From JBBRWV01 sp038248985 (lineage in GTDB: Bacteria; Planctomycetota; Phycisphaerae; WQYP01): DNA of 26,668 nt. The stretch covers positions 1 to 26,668 of the forward strand of contig JBBRWV010000037.1 in NCBI GenBank assembly GCA_038248985.1, given 5' to 3'. Made by a program: the position numbers and the translations under genes. The notes beneath the pieces are model-generated. The model saw nothing but the letters and a program-made list of their open reading frames with translations. It made no database searches and was not told the origin of the DNA. Below, in pieces: positions 7,174 to 14,749 of this stretch. Within the stretch, counting starts at the first letter, position 1; each line of letters begins with the position of its first letter.

Positions 7174-8215
7174 TCAGTTGGAAGGGGCGTGGGCGCGGAC
7201 GTGGAGGGCGATAGCTTCGCGGAAGGCGTGAAGGGCTTCTTCGCGGCGGTCCATCTGAGTGTAGAGGCCGAAGAGGCTGCGGAGGGCGGTGATCTGGTTG
7301 TGGCTGTCGCTGCGGGAGCGGGCGAGGTCGAGTTGGGAGCGGAGGGCGAGGATGGAGGCTTCGGCGGAGGATTCACGGGGGCGCGGGGAGGGCGGGGCGG
7401 AGGCGGGGGCAATTTTAGAGGGGGCGGGTTGGCGTTGGACGCGTTCGATGGCGGAGCGCATTTCGGCGGCGGAGGCGTAGCGGTCGTGGGCTTTTTTTTC
7501 GCCGGCTTTCCAGAGGATGGGCATCCAGTCGGGGGGGAGGTCGGGGCGGGTTTTGCGGGCGTCGGGGAATTTTTCGTGGAGTTGGCGGCGCATGACGTCG
7601 GCGGAATCTTCGGAGACGAAGGGGGGTTGGCCGCAGAGGAGGGCGTACCAGGTGGCGGCGAGAGCGTAGAGGTCGCAGCGGCCGTCGATGGAAGGGGAGG
7701 CGCAGATTTGTTCAGGGGCGGCGTAGGAGGGAGAGCCGACGAACATGCCGGAGTGGGTGAGCTGGGTATCGCGCGGGGAGGGGTTGGTGAGGATGCGGGC
7801 GAGGCCGAAGTCGCAGAGTTTGAGTGAGCCGTCGGCGGCGCGGAGGAGGTTGGCGGGTTTGATATCGCGGTGGATGAGGCCGGCGGAGTTCATCGGCGAG
7901 TGAGCCGCCGGGGCAGTATTCCATGACGAGGTAGGGGCGGGAGGCGTGCTGGCCGACGGCGAGGATGGTGACGACGTGGGGGTGATTGAGGCGTGCGGCG
8001 GCGCGGGCTTCGCGGAGGAAGCGTAGGTTGAGGGCGGGGGAGATTTCGGGGGCGTCATCGGAGGCGAGATCGGCGCGGAGGACTTTGACGGCGACGTGGC
8101 GGTCGAGCGATTCATCATGGGCGAGGTAGACGGTGCCCATACCGCCTTCGCCGAGGGAGCGGAGAATGCGGTATGGGCCGAGGGTGTTGTCGGCGCTGAC
8201 GTCAGGGGGAATCAT
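7174..8215 (-). pseudogene. Ser/Thr protein kinase gene with internal deletion and frameshift
   Basis: Two overlapping minus-strand frames together encode one Hanks-type kinase. The first (start 8215) has the glycine loop GEGGMGTVY (22-30), VAVKVL with catalytic Lys44, and YLVMEYCPGGSLADEL. The second frame continues with AGLIHRDIKPANLL, CDFGLARI, GSPSYAAPEQI and the rest of the C lobe, then a Pro/Ala-rich linker and a short TPR-like helix pair (ALRSLFGLYTQMDRREEALHAFREAI) to the stop at 7174. The roughly 35-40 residues normally found between GGSL and HRD (helices D and E) are cut to about 9, and the frame changes there, near 7880-7900. A lost segment of about 85 bases, not a multiple of three, explains both. 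It is either a real inactivating lesion or an assembly error. No transmembrane segment is seen. Confidence 0.85.
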
Positions 8216-8256
8216 GAGGGGTATTGTGCCAGAAAGTTGGGGGATGGCAAAAGGGT

Positions 8257-9093
8257 TTAGCCCATGGTGCCGGCGGTCATGGAGTCGGGGGAGGTTTTTT
8301 CGGAGGAGGGGCGGGTGGTGCCGCAGGAGGGGTCGATGCCGGCGAGCATCATGCCGATGCCGCGGCTTTCGTGGGTGCGGATGGTCATGGGATCGGTGGG
8401 GTCGCGCATTTGGACGAGGAGGGTGGTGCGGGCTTCGTTGGAGGTGTTGAGGCCGGAGCCGTGGACGGTGCGGTAGGAGAAGAAGATGACGTCGCCGGCT
8501 AGGGCGGGGATGGGGGTGGCGGCGGAGAGGGGGTATTTTTCGGGGGAGAGGTGATGGTTGCCGGTGGAGATGTGGGGAAGATCGGAGGTGTGGGTGCCGG
8601 GGATTACGCAGAGGCAGCCTTTTTCGAGCGGGGCATCATCGAAGTGGAAGATAGCGGCGATCATGGAGTCTTGGTCGTGGGGGAAGAAGGGTTTGTCCTG
8701 GTGGAGGGGGAAGGGGGAGCCTTTTTCGGGCGGCTTGATGAACATTTTGGTGTGGTGGAGCTGGACGTTGGGGCCGATGATGTCCTGGGCGACGCGGGTG
8801 AAGCGGGGGTCGGTGATGAGGCGGGTGATGGCACCGGAGTGGAACTGGACATCGTGGGAGTGGAGGAGGGCGGTTTGTTGGCCCATGGAGACTTCTTTGG
8901 CGCTGCCCCAGGAGGCGTCGATGTCTTTGATTTTCTGGAGGCGCGCGGCGAGGTCGTGGATTTCGGCGCGGTAGGCGGCGGCCTCTTCTTTGCAGAGGAG
9001 TCCCTTGATGACGATGTAGCCATTGGTGTGGTAGAAATTCTTCTGTTCATCGGTGAGGCCGGTGGCGCAATGTGTCTTGCAGACGGTGGACAT
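8257..9093 (-). CDS. Phytanoyl-CoA dioxygenase (PhyH) family protein
   Basis: The 278-residue product is an Fe(II)/2-oxoglutarate-dependent oxygenase of the PhyH family. The iron triad is visible as HQD (His131, Asp133) in FPLHQDKPFF and His211 in YRTVHGSGLNTS, with a candidate 2-oxoglutarate-binding Arg222 in NEARTTLLVQ. Substrate is unknown; family members hydroxylate lipids, secondary metabolites or amino-acid derivatives. ATG 9093 was chosen because AGGAG lies nine bases upstream and the family sequence (LTDEQKNFYHTNGYIVIKGLL) begins soon after, although the frame extends to 9534. It is divergent from the phage portal gene and otherwise isolated. Confidence 0.85.
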   Translation of the reverse strand: MSTVCKTHCATGLTDEQKNFYHTNGYIVIKGLLCKEEAAAYRAEIHDLAARLQKIKDIDASWGSAKEVSMGQQTALLHSHDVQFHSGAITRLITDPRFTRVAQDIIGPNVQLHHTKMFIKPPEKGSPFPLHQDKPFFPHDQDSMIAAIFHFDDAPLEKGCLCVIPGTHTSDLPHISTGNHHLSPEKYPLSAATPIPALAGDVIFFSYRTVHGSGLNTSNEARTTLLVQMRDPTDPMTIRTHESRGIGMMLAGIDPSCGTTRPSSEKTSPDSMTAGTMG

Positions 9094-9395
9094 GGTTTTG
9101 GCTCCTGAAGGGTGTTGAGGGAAAATGGAAGGGGAACTGAGCATATTTTTGTAACATAATGCGGGGGCGGGCCGCAATGGGAATGTTTCGCGGTTGGGCG
9201 CGGGGGTTTTGAGAGGTTGGGGGGTTTGGTTGTGCGCACGAGGGGTGAGACAGTGGCGGGGAGGGTGGGGCGGGGAATTTGTTTTGTAACGGGTTGATTT
9301 GACGAGGGTTGCGTGCGGGGAGCGGGAGGGATTGTGCGCGCGGGGCGCGGTCATTTCGGTTGGGGTAAAGGGCTTGATTGAAAAGGAATGGACGC
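9094..9395. other. Divergent intergenic spacer, 302 bases
   Basis: The spacer separates the PhyH gene (minus) from the portal gene (plus) and should hold both promoters. It is G-rich on the plus strand with an AT-richer patch near 9140-9165. I found no convincing -35/-10 pair, no RNA gene, and no integration-site-like repeat marking the left boundary of the phage-derived cluster. Confidence 0.4.
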
Positions 9396-11039
9396 ATGAA
9401 GATGGAATTGGACTTGGCGGGGTTGGGTGAGACGGGGTTGACGGCGGAGGCGGTGACGGGGCGGTTGGAGTGGATGCGCGAGGTGGTGCGTCCGCGGCTG
9501 GGGCGGTATTTGGGTTACTACCGGAATGCGTCATCGGAGTTGGCGCGGTATTTGGCGTGCGGGCTGGGGGCGAGTTTGGTGGTGCGGCCGTATCGGCAGT
9601 ACCAGGAGATGGGGTTGCCGGCGCGGATCACGGGTTTTCGGCACAATGCGGCGGGCGTGCCGACGGTGAATGGGCGGGTGGATCTGCAGCGCAAGGAGGT
9701 GGTGATTGAGAACGATATTGGTTGGCGGGTGAACACGCTGGTGGATTTTGTGGCGGGGCGGCTGCAGGCGATCGTGAGCACGGCGCGGGATGAGCGGGTG
9801 CGCGGGAAGGTGACGCGGTGGGTGAAGGAGTTGCTGGCGAGTGCGGGGGGCGTGGGGTTGTTGCAGGAGATCGCGCTACAGGGGGCGATTTATGGGAGCG
9901 CGTGGCTGCGGATTGAGCCGACGGAGGAATTGCTGGGGCGACTGAATGGGAAGGCGGGGGGCGGGGATGGGGAGTTGGGGGATGGGGTGCGGGGGGATGG
10001 GGGTCAGGGGGAGGCTGGTGGAGCAAAGAGCGCGGCGTCGGATGCAGAGGCCTGGGCGGAGGCTTCTGAGGGTGGCCTCACGCGATGGGTGCGCGTGAAG
10101 GTGATCGAGACGCCGCGCCTTTGCCCACTGGTTGCGGGGGAGAAATGTGTGGCGGCGGCGGTTTTGCGGGAGGATGAGGGGAGTGGGGTAGAGGGGGCGG
10201 CGAAGTCGGGGCTGATGGAGCGGGTGTCGCGTTTTTTTCGCGGGGATGGGTTGAGCGCGACGAAGAGTGTGCCGCCGAGCTTTGATTTGTTTGGCGCGGA
10301 GCATTGGCAACGGTATGTGCGGGGGGAATTGGCGGAGGAGGGGCGGCACGGTTTGGGGTGTGTGCCGTTTGTGCGTTATGAGAATCAGCGTGATCCTGCG
10401 GGGGAGATGGGTGGGGTGGGGCTGGGGGAAGTGGAGCCGTTGATGGCGTTGCAGGATGAGTTGAACACGCGGCTGAGTGATCGGGCGTATCGGGTGACGA
10501 TGACGAGTTTTCAGATGTACCTGGGGAAGGGGATCGAAAATTTTACGGAGCGTCCGGTGGGTCCGGGGCAGATGTGGGCGACGGACAATCCGGAGGCGTC
10601 GATCACGGCGTTTGGGGACGACGGTGTGATGCCGAGCGAGGATGCGCATATTGGGGAGATTCGGGACGGGTTGGACAAGGTGAGCGGGGTGTCGCCGGTG
10701 GCGGCGGGGTTGATCCGCGGGAAACTGGGGAATTTGACGAGTGCGGTGGCGTTGCGGATCACGCTGATTGCGTTGTTGGCGCGGACGGAGCGGAAGCGGT
10801 CGGGTTTGGCGGAGACGTTGAGCACGTTGGTGGAGAAGGTGCTGGAGATATTGGATCGCGCGGGGGTGATGAAGACGGGGGTGGAGGATCGGGGGATTGA
10901 TATCAATTGGCCGACGCCGCTGCCGGAGAACGAGATGGATCGGTTGTCGCAGGCGGAGATGAAGTTGGGGTTGGGGATACCGCGGGAGGTGGTGCTGGGG
11001 GAGCTGGGGTATGGGGAGGTGGAGGCGAAGACGGGTTAG
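9396..11039 (+). CDS. Phage portal protein, SPP1 gp6-like
   Basis: The 547-residue product resembles SPP1 gp6-type portal proteins, the dodecameric ring at one capsid vertex through which DNA enters. Supporting blocks are NDIGWRVNTLVDFVAGR (about 107-123), ALQGAIYGSAWLRIEP (about 157-172), GLGEVEPLMALQDELNTRL followed by SDRAYRVTMTSFQMY (about 343-376), and SGVSPVAAGLIRGKLGNLTS with AVALRITLIALLARTERKR (about 430-465), which fit the stem/crown helices. A Gly/Asp-rich insert at about 187-206 is encoded by a run of G tracts. ATG 9396 was chosen because AAAGGA is about eight bases upstream. It is the first gene of a head module, but no terminase gene precedes it. Confidence 0.8.
   Translation: MKMELDLAGLGETGLTAEAVTGRLEWMREVVRPRLGRYLGYYRNASSELARYLACGLGASLVVRPYRQYQEMGLPARITGFRHNAAGVPTVNGRVDLQRKEVVIENDIGWRVNTLVDFVAGRLQAIVSTARDERVRGKVTRWVKELLASAGGVGLLQEIALQGAIYGSAWLRIEPTEELLGRLNGKAGGGDGELGDGVRGDGGQGEAGGAKSAASDAEAWAEASEGGLTRWVRVKVIETPRLCPLVAGEKCVAAAVLREDEGSGVEGAAKSGLMERVSRFFRGDGLSATKSVPPSFDLFGAEHWQRYVRGELAEEGRHGLGCVPFVRYENQRDPAGEMGGVGLGEVEPLMALQDELNTRLSDRAYRVTMTSFQMYLGKGIENFTERPVGPGQMWATDNPEASITAFGDDGVMPSEDAHIGEIRDGLDKVSGVSPVAAGLIRGKLGNLTSAVALRITLIALLARTERKRSGLAETLSTLVEKVLEILDRAGVMKTGVEDRGIDINWPTPLPENEMDRLSQAEMKLGLGIPREVVLGELGYGEVEAKTG
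9953..10011 (+). repeat. G-run tract inside the portal gene
   Basis: About eight runs of four to six guanines, separated by AT, TGC, AGTT or TC, lie in a stretch of under 60 bases. They encode the low-complexity Gly/Asp insert of the portal protein. The period (GGGGAT-like units) looks like a simple-sequence expansion within a coding region and could form G-quadruplexes on the coding strand. Confidence 0.6.
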
Positions 11040-11121
11040 ACACGACGACACGACGGATGCGACGACGGGTTGGGGATAGGACCGCCGAGTGAAAGTGAAG
11101 GTGAGTTTCGGAAAATTTTGA

Positions 11122-11200
11122 GGAGCGGACGGGAGAGGGGCCCGAACGTGGGTGGCCGGTAGGTCGAGTTTGGCGAGTCCGCCGGTCCGCTCCTTTTTTT
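11122..11200 (+). terminator. Large structured stem-loop with terminal T-run
   Basis: GGAGCGGAC (11122-11130) pairs perfectly with GTCCGCTCC (11185-11193), which is followed directly by seven T. The 54 bases enclosed contain further self-complementary parts such as GGCGAGTCCGCC. As transcribed from the plus strand this is a terminator with a large, probably branched, apical domain, or a small structured RNA with its own terminator. It lies between the portal gene and the 56-residue gene. Confidence 0.6.
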
Positions 11201-11271
11201 CGAGACTGAGGGGGCAAATGGGGAATTGGGAATGTGGAATTGATATTTTCTTTTTAGGAAAGGGGTGATGT

Positions 11272-11442
11272 ATGTCGGAAGTGAACAAGGATGATGCGAA
11301 GTGGCCGGAGGGGACGGGTGCCGGCGGCGGCGAGAAGGTGCCGGTGAGTGAGGCGTTGCTGGCGAATGCGGCAGCGCGGGCGGCGGCGAGCGGATCGAGG
11401 AAGGAGCTGGTGGAGTATCTGCGGCTGCGGCGGCAGAAGTAG
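11272..11442 (+). CDS. Small phage-cluster protein of unknown function (56 residues)
   Basis: The frame from ATG 11272 to TAG 11442 is preceded by an AGGAAAGGGG ribosome site. The product starts MSEVNKDDAKWPEG, is rich in Gly, Ala and charged residues, and ends in a basic helix (SRKELVEYLRLRRQK). It sits between portal and capsid genes, where scaffold, protease or small head genes usually lie, and is too short for a known protease. I do not recognise it. An assembly-chaperone or scaffold-like role is a guess based on position. Confidence 0.6.
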   Translation: MSEVNKDDAKWPEGTGAGGGEKVPVSEALLANAAARAAASGSRKELVEYLRLRRQK

Positions 11443-11513
11443 TTTTTGGTGAATCTGGTTGAGTAATTTTGTTTTTTCTTTTTTGATGGTTCTTTTTTGT
11501 TGAGGGGTTTTTT

Positions 11514-12668
11514 ATGGGTTTTTCGGGGAAGGCCACGTATTCGGGCGGCAGCGGTCTGGCGGAGATGGTGGATGATGTGAGCGATCTGGTGAGCATAGTG
11601 TCACCGCACGAGACGGGTTTGCTGGATGCGCTGGGTGATCCGTTGACGGCGGCGACGAGCACGCGGCATGAGTGGTTGGAGGATGAGATTTTGCCGAACC
11701 AGGATGCGATTGATGACGCGGAGCTGGCGGACACGGGCACGACGACGGTGAATTTTGACGTGGAGAATGCGGGACGTTTTCGCGTGGGGGATTTGCTGCA
11801 AGTGGAAGGGCGTGCGGAGGTGATGCTGGTGACGGCGCTCAGCGGAAGCACGCTGACGGTGTCGCGCGGGTATGGTGGCACGATGAAATCAGCGCTGGCG
11901 GATGAGTTGAAGATCACCATATTGGGCAATGCTTCGTTGGAAGGCGCAGATGCGGGGCCGGCGCGGTTTACGGTGCGGGCGCGGCAGAGCAACGTGACGC
12001 AGATTTTTGCAGCGACGGTGCAGGTGAGCGGCACGGAGGCGGCGGTGCGGCAGATCGGGGTGGATGATGAGATGGCGTACCAGAAGACGAATCGGTTGCG
12101 CGAGTTGCTGCGGGACCTGGAGAACACGGTGATCAACGGTGTGGCGCCGGACGCGACGGTGGAGGGTTCGGCGACGGTGCGGCGGACGCTGCGGGGGATT
12201 CTGAACATGCTGAGCGGCAGCGCGATGGCGTTGGGGTCGGGGTTGATTCCGAGTGAAACGGATTTGAGCGAGGAGCATCTCAACCAGGCGTTGCGGACGG
12301 TGTGGGAGCGTTCGGGCGGGAAGCCGGATTTGATTGTGTGTGGCGGATCGCAGAAGCGGCGGATCAACGGGTTCATCGCAACGGCGCAGCGTTTTGCGCA
12401 GGGGGCGGAGTCGTTCAAGAGTTTGGTGAACACGTATGAGAGTGATTACGGCGTGTGCCGGGTGGTCTTGAGCCGGTATGTGCCGAGCGATGCAGTGATA
12501 TTGCTGGATTCGAGCAAGATCAGCGTGTTGCCGCTGGTGGGGAGGAGCTTCCACTTCAAGCCGTTGGCGAGCACGGGGGATTTTGAGAGTGGGGAGTTGA
12601 TCGGTGAATACACGTTGGAGTTGCGAGGGGCGGCGGGGCACGGGGTGTTGCGCGGTCTGAACTCGTAA
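11514..12668 (+). CDS. Phage major capsid protein, SU10/DUF5309 type
   Basis: The 384-residue product matches the SU10-like major capsid family (DUF5309), an HK97-fold shell protein. The characteristic block is at about 150-205: ARQSNVTQIFAATVQVSGT, AAVRQIGVDDEMAYQK and RLRELLRDLENTVINGVAP. A later GKPDLIVCGGSQKRRINGF and DYGVCRVVLSRYVPSDAVILLD fit the family's C-terminal half. An SH3-like insertion with a VGDLLQVEGRAEVMLVTA pattern lies near 90-120. The ATG is preceded by TGAGGGG at a good distance and by an unusual T-rich leader (11443-11513). A strong terminator follows at 12683. No tail genes are nearby. Confidence 0.85.
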   Translation: MGFSGKATYSGGSGLAEMVDDVSDLVSIVSPHETGLLDALGDPLTAATSTRHEWLEDEILPNQDAIDDAELADTGTTTVNFDVENAGRFRVGDLLQVEGRAEVMLVTALSGSTLTVSRGYGGTMKSALADELKITILGNASLEGADAGPARFTVRARQSNVTQIFAATVQVSGTEAAVRQIGVDDEMAYQKTNRLRELLRDLENTVINGVAPDATVEGSATVRRTLRGILNMLSGSAMALGSGLIPSETDLSEEHLNQALRTVWERSGGKPDLIVCGGSQKRRINGFIATAQRFAQGAESFKSLVNTYESDYGVCRVVLSRYVPSDAVILLDSSKISVLPLVGRSFHFKPLASTGDFESGELIGEYTLELRGAAGHGVLRGLNS

Positions 12669-12682
12669 GGCAGGGGTGGGGG

Positions 12683-12719
12683 AGGCACGAGGGCGCGGGC
12701 TCTCGTGCCTTCTTTTTTT
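12683..12719 (+). terminator. Rho-independent terminator after the capsid gene
   Basis: AGGCACGAG (12683-12691) and CTCGTGCCT (12702-12710) form a perfect nine-pair stem with a ten-base loop, followed by TCTTTTTTT. It lies 14 bases after the capsid stop. The ribosome binding site of the next gene begins right after the T-run, so it probably acts as a partial terminator that lowers expression of downstream head genes relative to capsid. Confidence 0.9.
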
Positions 12720-12731
12720 GGAGGACGGGTG

Positions 12732-13388
12732 ATGACGTATTTTTGTCAGGATGTGGATTTGCTGGCGTGGGAGCCGGGGATTTTTGTGGAGAGCGGGTGG
12801 GCGCACCAGGGGTTGCTCAAGAATGTGAGCGGGGTGATCAGCGGGACGGGGCTGACGGTGAGCGGGGCCTCGTTGACGAATGCGGGGATTGCGGCGGGGA
12901 TGGTGGCGGTGTTGTCGAACGCGGATGCGAGTTTGACGCAGTTGGTGGAGATTGTGGCGGTGACGAGCGCGACGGCGATGACGGTGAGCGCGTTGCGCGG
13001 GCGGGCGACGGAGGCGGCGGTGGGGCCGTTGTTGCAGGGGGCGGTGGGGGTGACGGTGGGGAGTTTTCGGCCGCAGATTGGGGCGGTGGGGGATGGGTTG
13101 CTGGCGCTGGTGGGGGTGAGGACGGATGAGGCGACGGGCGGGAAGGCGCCGGTGCATGCGGATCTGGGCGGGTTTGGGCCGGCATGTGTGTTTGGGACGC
13201 TGGCGACGGTGTATCGCGCGTTGAGCGAGGCGAAGCACGCGTCGTCGGTGGTGTTGGCGAAGCGGGAGTTTTATGCGGGGTTGGCGCAAGCGGCGCGGTT
13301 GACGTTGACGGCGACGGTGGATCAGGATGGGGACGGGGTGGCGGAGACGCGGGTGCATAGCGCGGTGCGGGAGCTGGTGCGGAATTGA
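12732..13388 (+). CDS. Unrecognised phage-cluster protein, possibly head-associated
   Basis: The 218-residue product starts MTYFCQDVDLLAWEPGIFVESG. The middle contains repeated beta-type stretches (GTGLTVSGASLTNAGIAAG; VAVTSATAMTVSALRGR), and the C-terminal half is more helical (FGTLATVYRALSEAKHASSVVLAKREFY) followed by ATVDQDGDGVAETR. Position directly after the major capsid gene suggests a head-completion or decoration role. I could not assign it to a family. ATG 12732 follows GGAGGA by six bases, and the capsid terminator is immediately upstream. Confidence 0.65.
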   Translation: MTYFCQDVDLLAWEPGIFVESGWAHQGLLKNVSGVISGTGLTVSGASLTNAGIAAGMVAVLSNADASLTQLVEIVAVTSATAMTVSALRGRATEAAVGPLLQGAVGVTVGSFRPQIGAVGDGLLALVGVRTDEATGGKAPVHADLGGFGPACVFGTLATVYRALSEAKHASSVVLAKREFYAGLAQAARLTLTATVDQDGDGVAETRVHSAVRELVRN

Positions 13389-13456
13389 AGCGCGTGAGGC
13401 GGCGGGTGAAGGCGGAGGATTGTCGAATACCTGGTGGGTGAAGTGGGAGGATGATT

Positions 13457-13732
13457 ATGTTGGGGCAGGTGGCGACGCCGGAAATTTTGAATGTGGCGCA
13501 GTTGGGGATGGCGGGGTTGATGGGGGCATTGTGGTGGTGGGAGCGGAGGTACTCGCGGCAGCGGGAGGAGGAGTTGACGGCGGCGCATCAGCGGATTGTG
13601 GAGCAGAAGGAGCATCTGGAGGTGCTGCTGGACGCGTTGCAGGGGAATACGAAAGTGATCAGCGAGTTTACGGCGGTGCAGCAGGAGATGCTGCGGGTGA
13701 TGCGGGAGCAGGAACGGGTTACTTCGGGGTGA
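13457..13732 (+). CDS. Small one-TM coiled-coil protein, holin-like
   Basis: The 91-residue product has one N-terminal membrane segment (ILNVAQLGMAGLMGALWWW, about 9-27) followed by a charged coiled-coil (ERRYSRQREEELTAAHQRIVEQKEHLEVLLDAL) to the end. This layout is common in small phage membrane proteins such as holins and spanin-like partners. ATG 13457 is preferred over the adjacent in-frame ATG 13451 because GGGAGG ends at 13450, giving six bases of spacing. The stop overlaps the stop region of the convergent lipoprotein gene by 14 bases. A lysis role is inferred only from position and topology. Confidence 0.65.
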   Translation: MLGQVATPEILNVAQLGMAGLMGALWWWERRYSRQREEELTAAHQRIVEQKEHLEVLLDALQGNTKVISEFTAVQQEMLRVMREQERVTSG

Positions 13733-14252
13733 GGATGAGGTGGCTGCTGAGGACTTCGCCATTGGGCAGGGTGAGGGTGGCGGCGAGGGTGAGGTGGTAA
13801 TTTGTTGCGGCGAGGATTTTTGCGGCGTCGGGGTGGAGGGGGATTTTGAAGAAGTAGGTGCGGGTGATGGGATCCCAGAATTGCTGATTGGTGGTGGGGG
13901 AGGAGAGATCGAGAGTGAAGCGGGAGAGGCGCGAGCCGCGGTGATGGGGGAGGAGGAGTTGGTATTCATGGATATCGAGGTTGACGAGGCCGACGGTTTT
14001 GCCGGTGTCATTGAATTGGTCGGTGAGTTCGAGGCGAGCTTGGAGGGTGGGGAGCGGAGAGTTGGCGGGAGCGGTGGCGGGGTTGGTGGTGGAAGGTGAG
14101 AAGCTGATGCGTGTAAGGGGATGAATGCGGAGGGAGACGGGGGCGAACATATCCATGCCGGAGCCGGTGAGGTTGGCGCGAGGCGAGGCAGGGGGGCATC
14201 CGGGGAGAGCCAGGAGGAGTGGGAGCAGGAGGAGTGATATGCGGAGTTTCAT
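13719..14252 (-). CDS. Predicted lipoprotein of unknown function
   Basis: The 177-residue product begins with a lipoprotein signal peptide (MKLRISLLLLPLLLALPGC; lipobox LPGC, Cys19), so it should be anchored in a membrane after export. The rest is beta-rich (LQARLELTDQFNDTGKTVGLVNLDIHEYQLLLP; NYHLTLAATLTLPNGEVLSSHLILTPK), compatible with an immunoglobulin-like fold. I do not recognise the family. It is the only minus-strand gene in the phage-derived cluster, its 3' end overlaps the holin-like gene by 14 bases, and it is divergent from the next lipoprotein gene. It may be a host or cargo gene inside the cluster. Confidence 0.75.
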   Translation of the reverse strand: MKLRISLLLLPLLLALPGCPPASPRANLTGSGMDMFAPVSLRIHPLTRISFSPSTTNPATAPANSPLPTLQARLELTDQFNDTGKTVGLVNLDIHEYQLLLPHHRGSRLSRFTLDLSSPTTNQQFWDPITRTYFFKIPLHPDAAKILAATNYHLTLAATLTLPNGEVLSSHLILTPK

Positions 14253-14346
14253 AATGGGTGATCGTAAAAACGCGGAAGGATTTCGACAAGGGTAGACACG
14301 GGGGAATTGGAAAAGTTTGTGGGCGGGTAGGAAAATGGAGGGTGCG

Positions 14347-14727
14347 ATGAGCGGACGATGGGTGGGCGTGTTGATGGTGGCGCTGGTGATGAGCGGATGC
14401 GGGGTTTCGCGCGAGCCGGCAGAGTGGGCGCGGGTGGAGGCGGTGCGGCCGGCGAGAGCGGGGGAGGTGGCGGGTGCGCGGGCGGCGTTGCGGGAGCAGG
14501 CGGCGGCGTGGGGGCGGCTGGAATCGCTGTTGCGCCAGAGGGAACTGGGGGGAATCGCAGTGGAGGAGAAGTTTGTGATGCTGGTGAGTCGGACGGCGGC
14601 GCTGGCGCGGCGGCAGAGCGAGTTGGCTGAGGCTGAGGCGGGGGAGGCTGAGGCGGGGATGAACGCGGAGGTGCTGGGGGAGTTACGCGAACTATGGGTG
14701 GAAGCGGCGGGATACCTGAATAGGTGA
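14347..14727 (+). CDS. Small predicted lipoprotein, possible spanin-like
   Basis: The 126-residue product has a short signal peptide and lipobox (MSGRWVGVLMVALVMSGCGV, Cys18). The mature part is helical and Ala/Glu/Arg-rich, with a duplicated AEAGEAEAG stretch encoded by a tandem repeat of GAGGCTGAGGCGGG. ATG 14347 is preceded by GGAGGG. It lies 22 bases upstream of the next phage-cluster gene and close to a holin-like gene, so an outer-membrane lysis lipoprotein is one option; an ordinary host lipoprotein is another. Confidence 0.6.
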   Translation: MSGRWVGVLMVALVMSGCGVSREPAEWARVEAVRPARAGEVAGARAALREQAAAWGRLESLLRQRELGGIAVEEKFVMLVSRTAALARRQSELAEAEAGEAEAGMNAEVLGELRELWVEAAGYLNR

Positions 14728-14749
14728 GGTTTTTTTGGAGGAGTGAAAG

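Noticed and set aside
4716..9108. Long plus-strand open frames opposite the glycosyltransferase, kinase and PhyH genes (for example 4716-5432, 5628-6443, 7165-7827, 8551-9108)
   Set aside because: They translate to Gly/Glu/Val-rich low-complexity sequence produced by the G-rich antisense strand. The opposite strand carries recognisable protein families.
9876..13358. Long minus-strand frames opposite the portal and capsid genes
   Set aside because: Arg/His/Pro-rich translations with no family features; antisense shadows of the phage genes.
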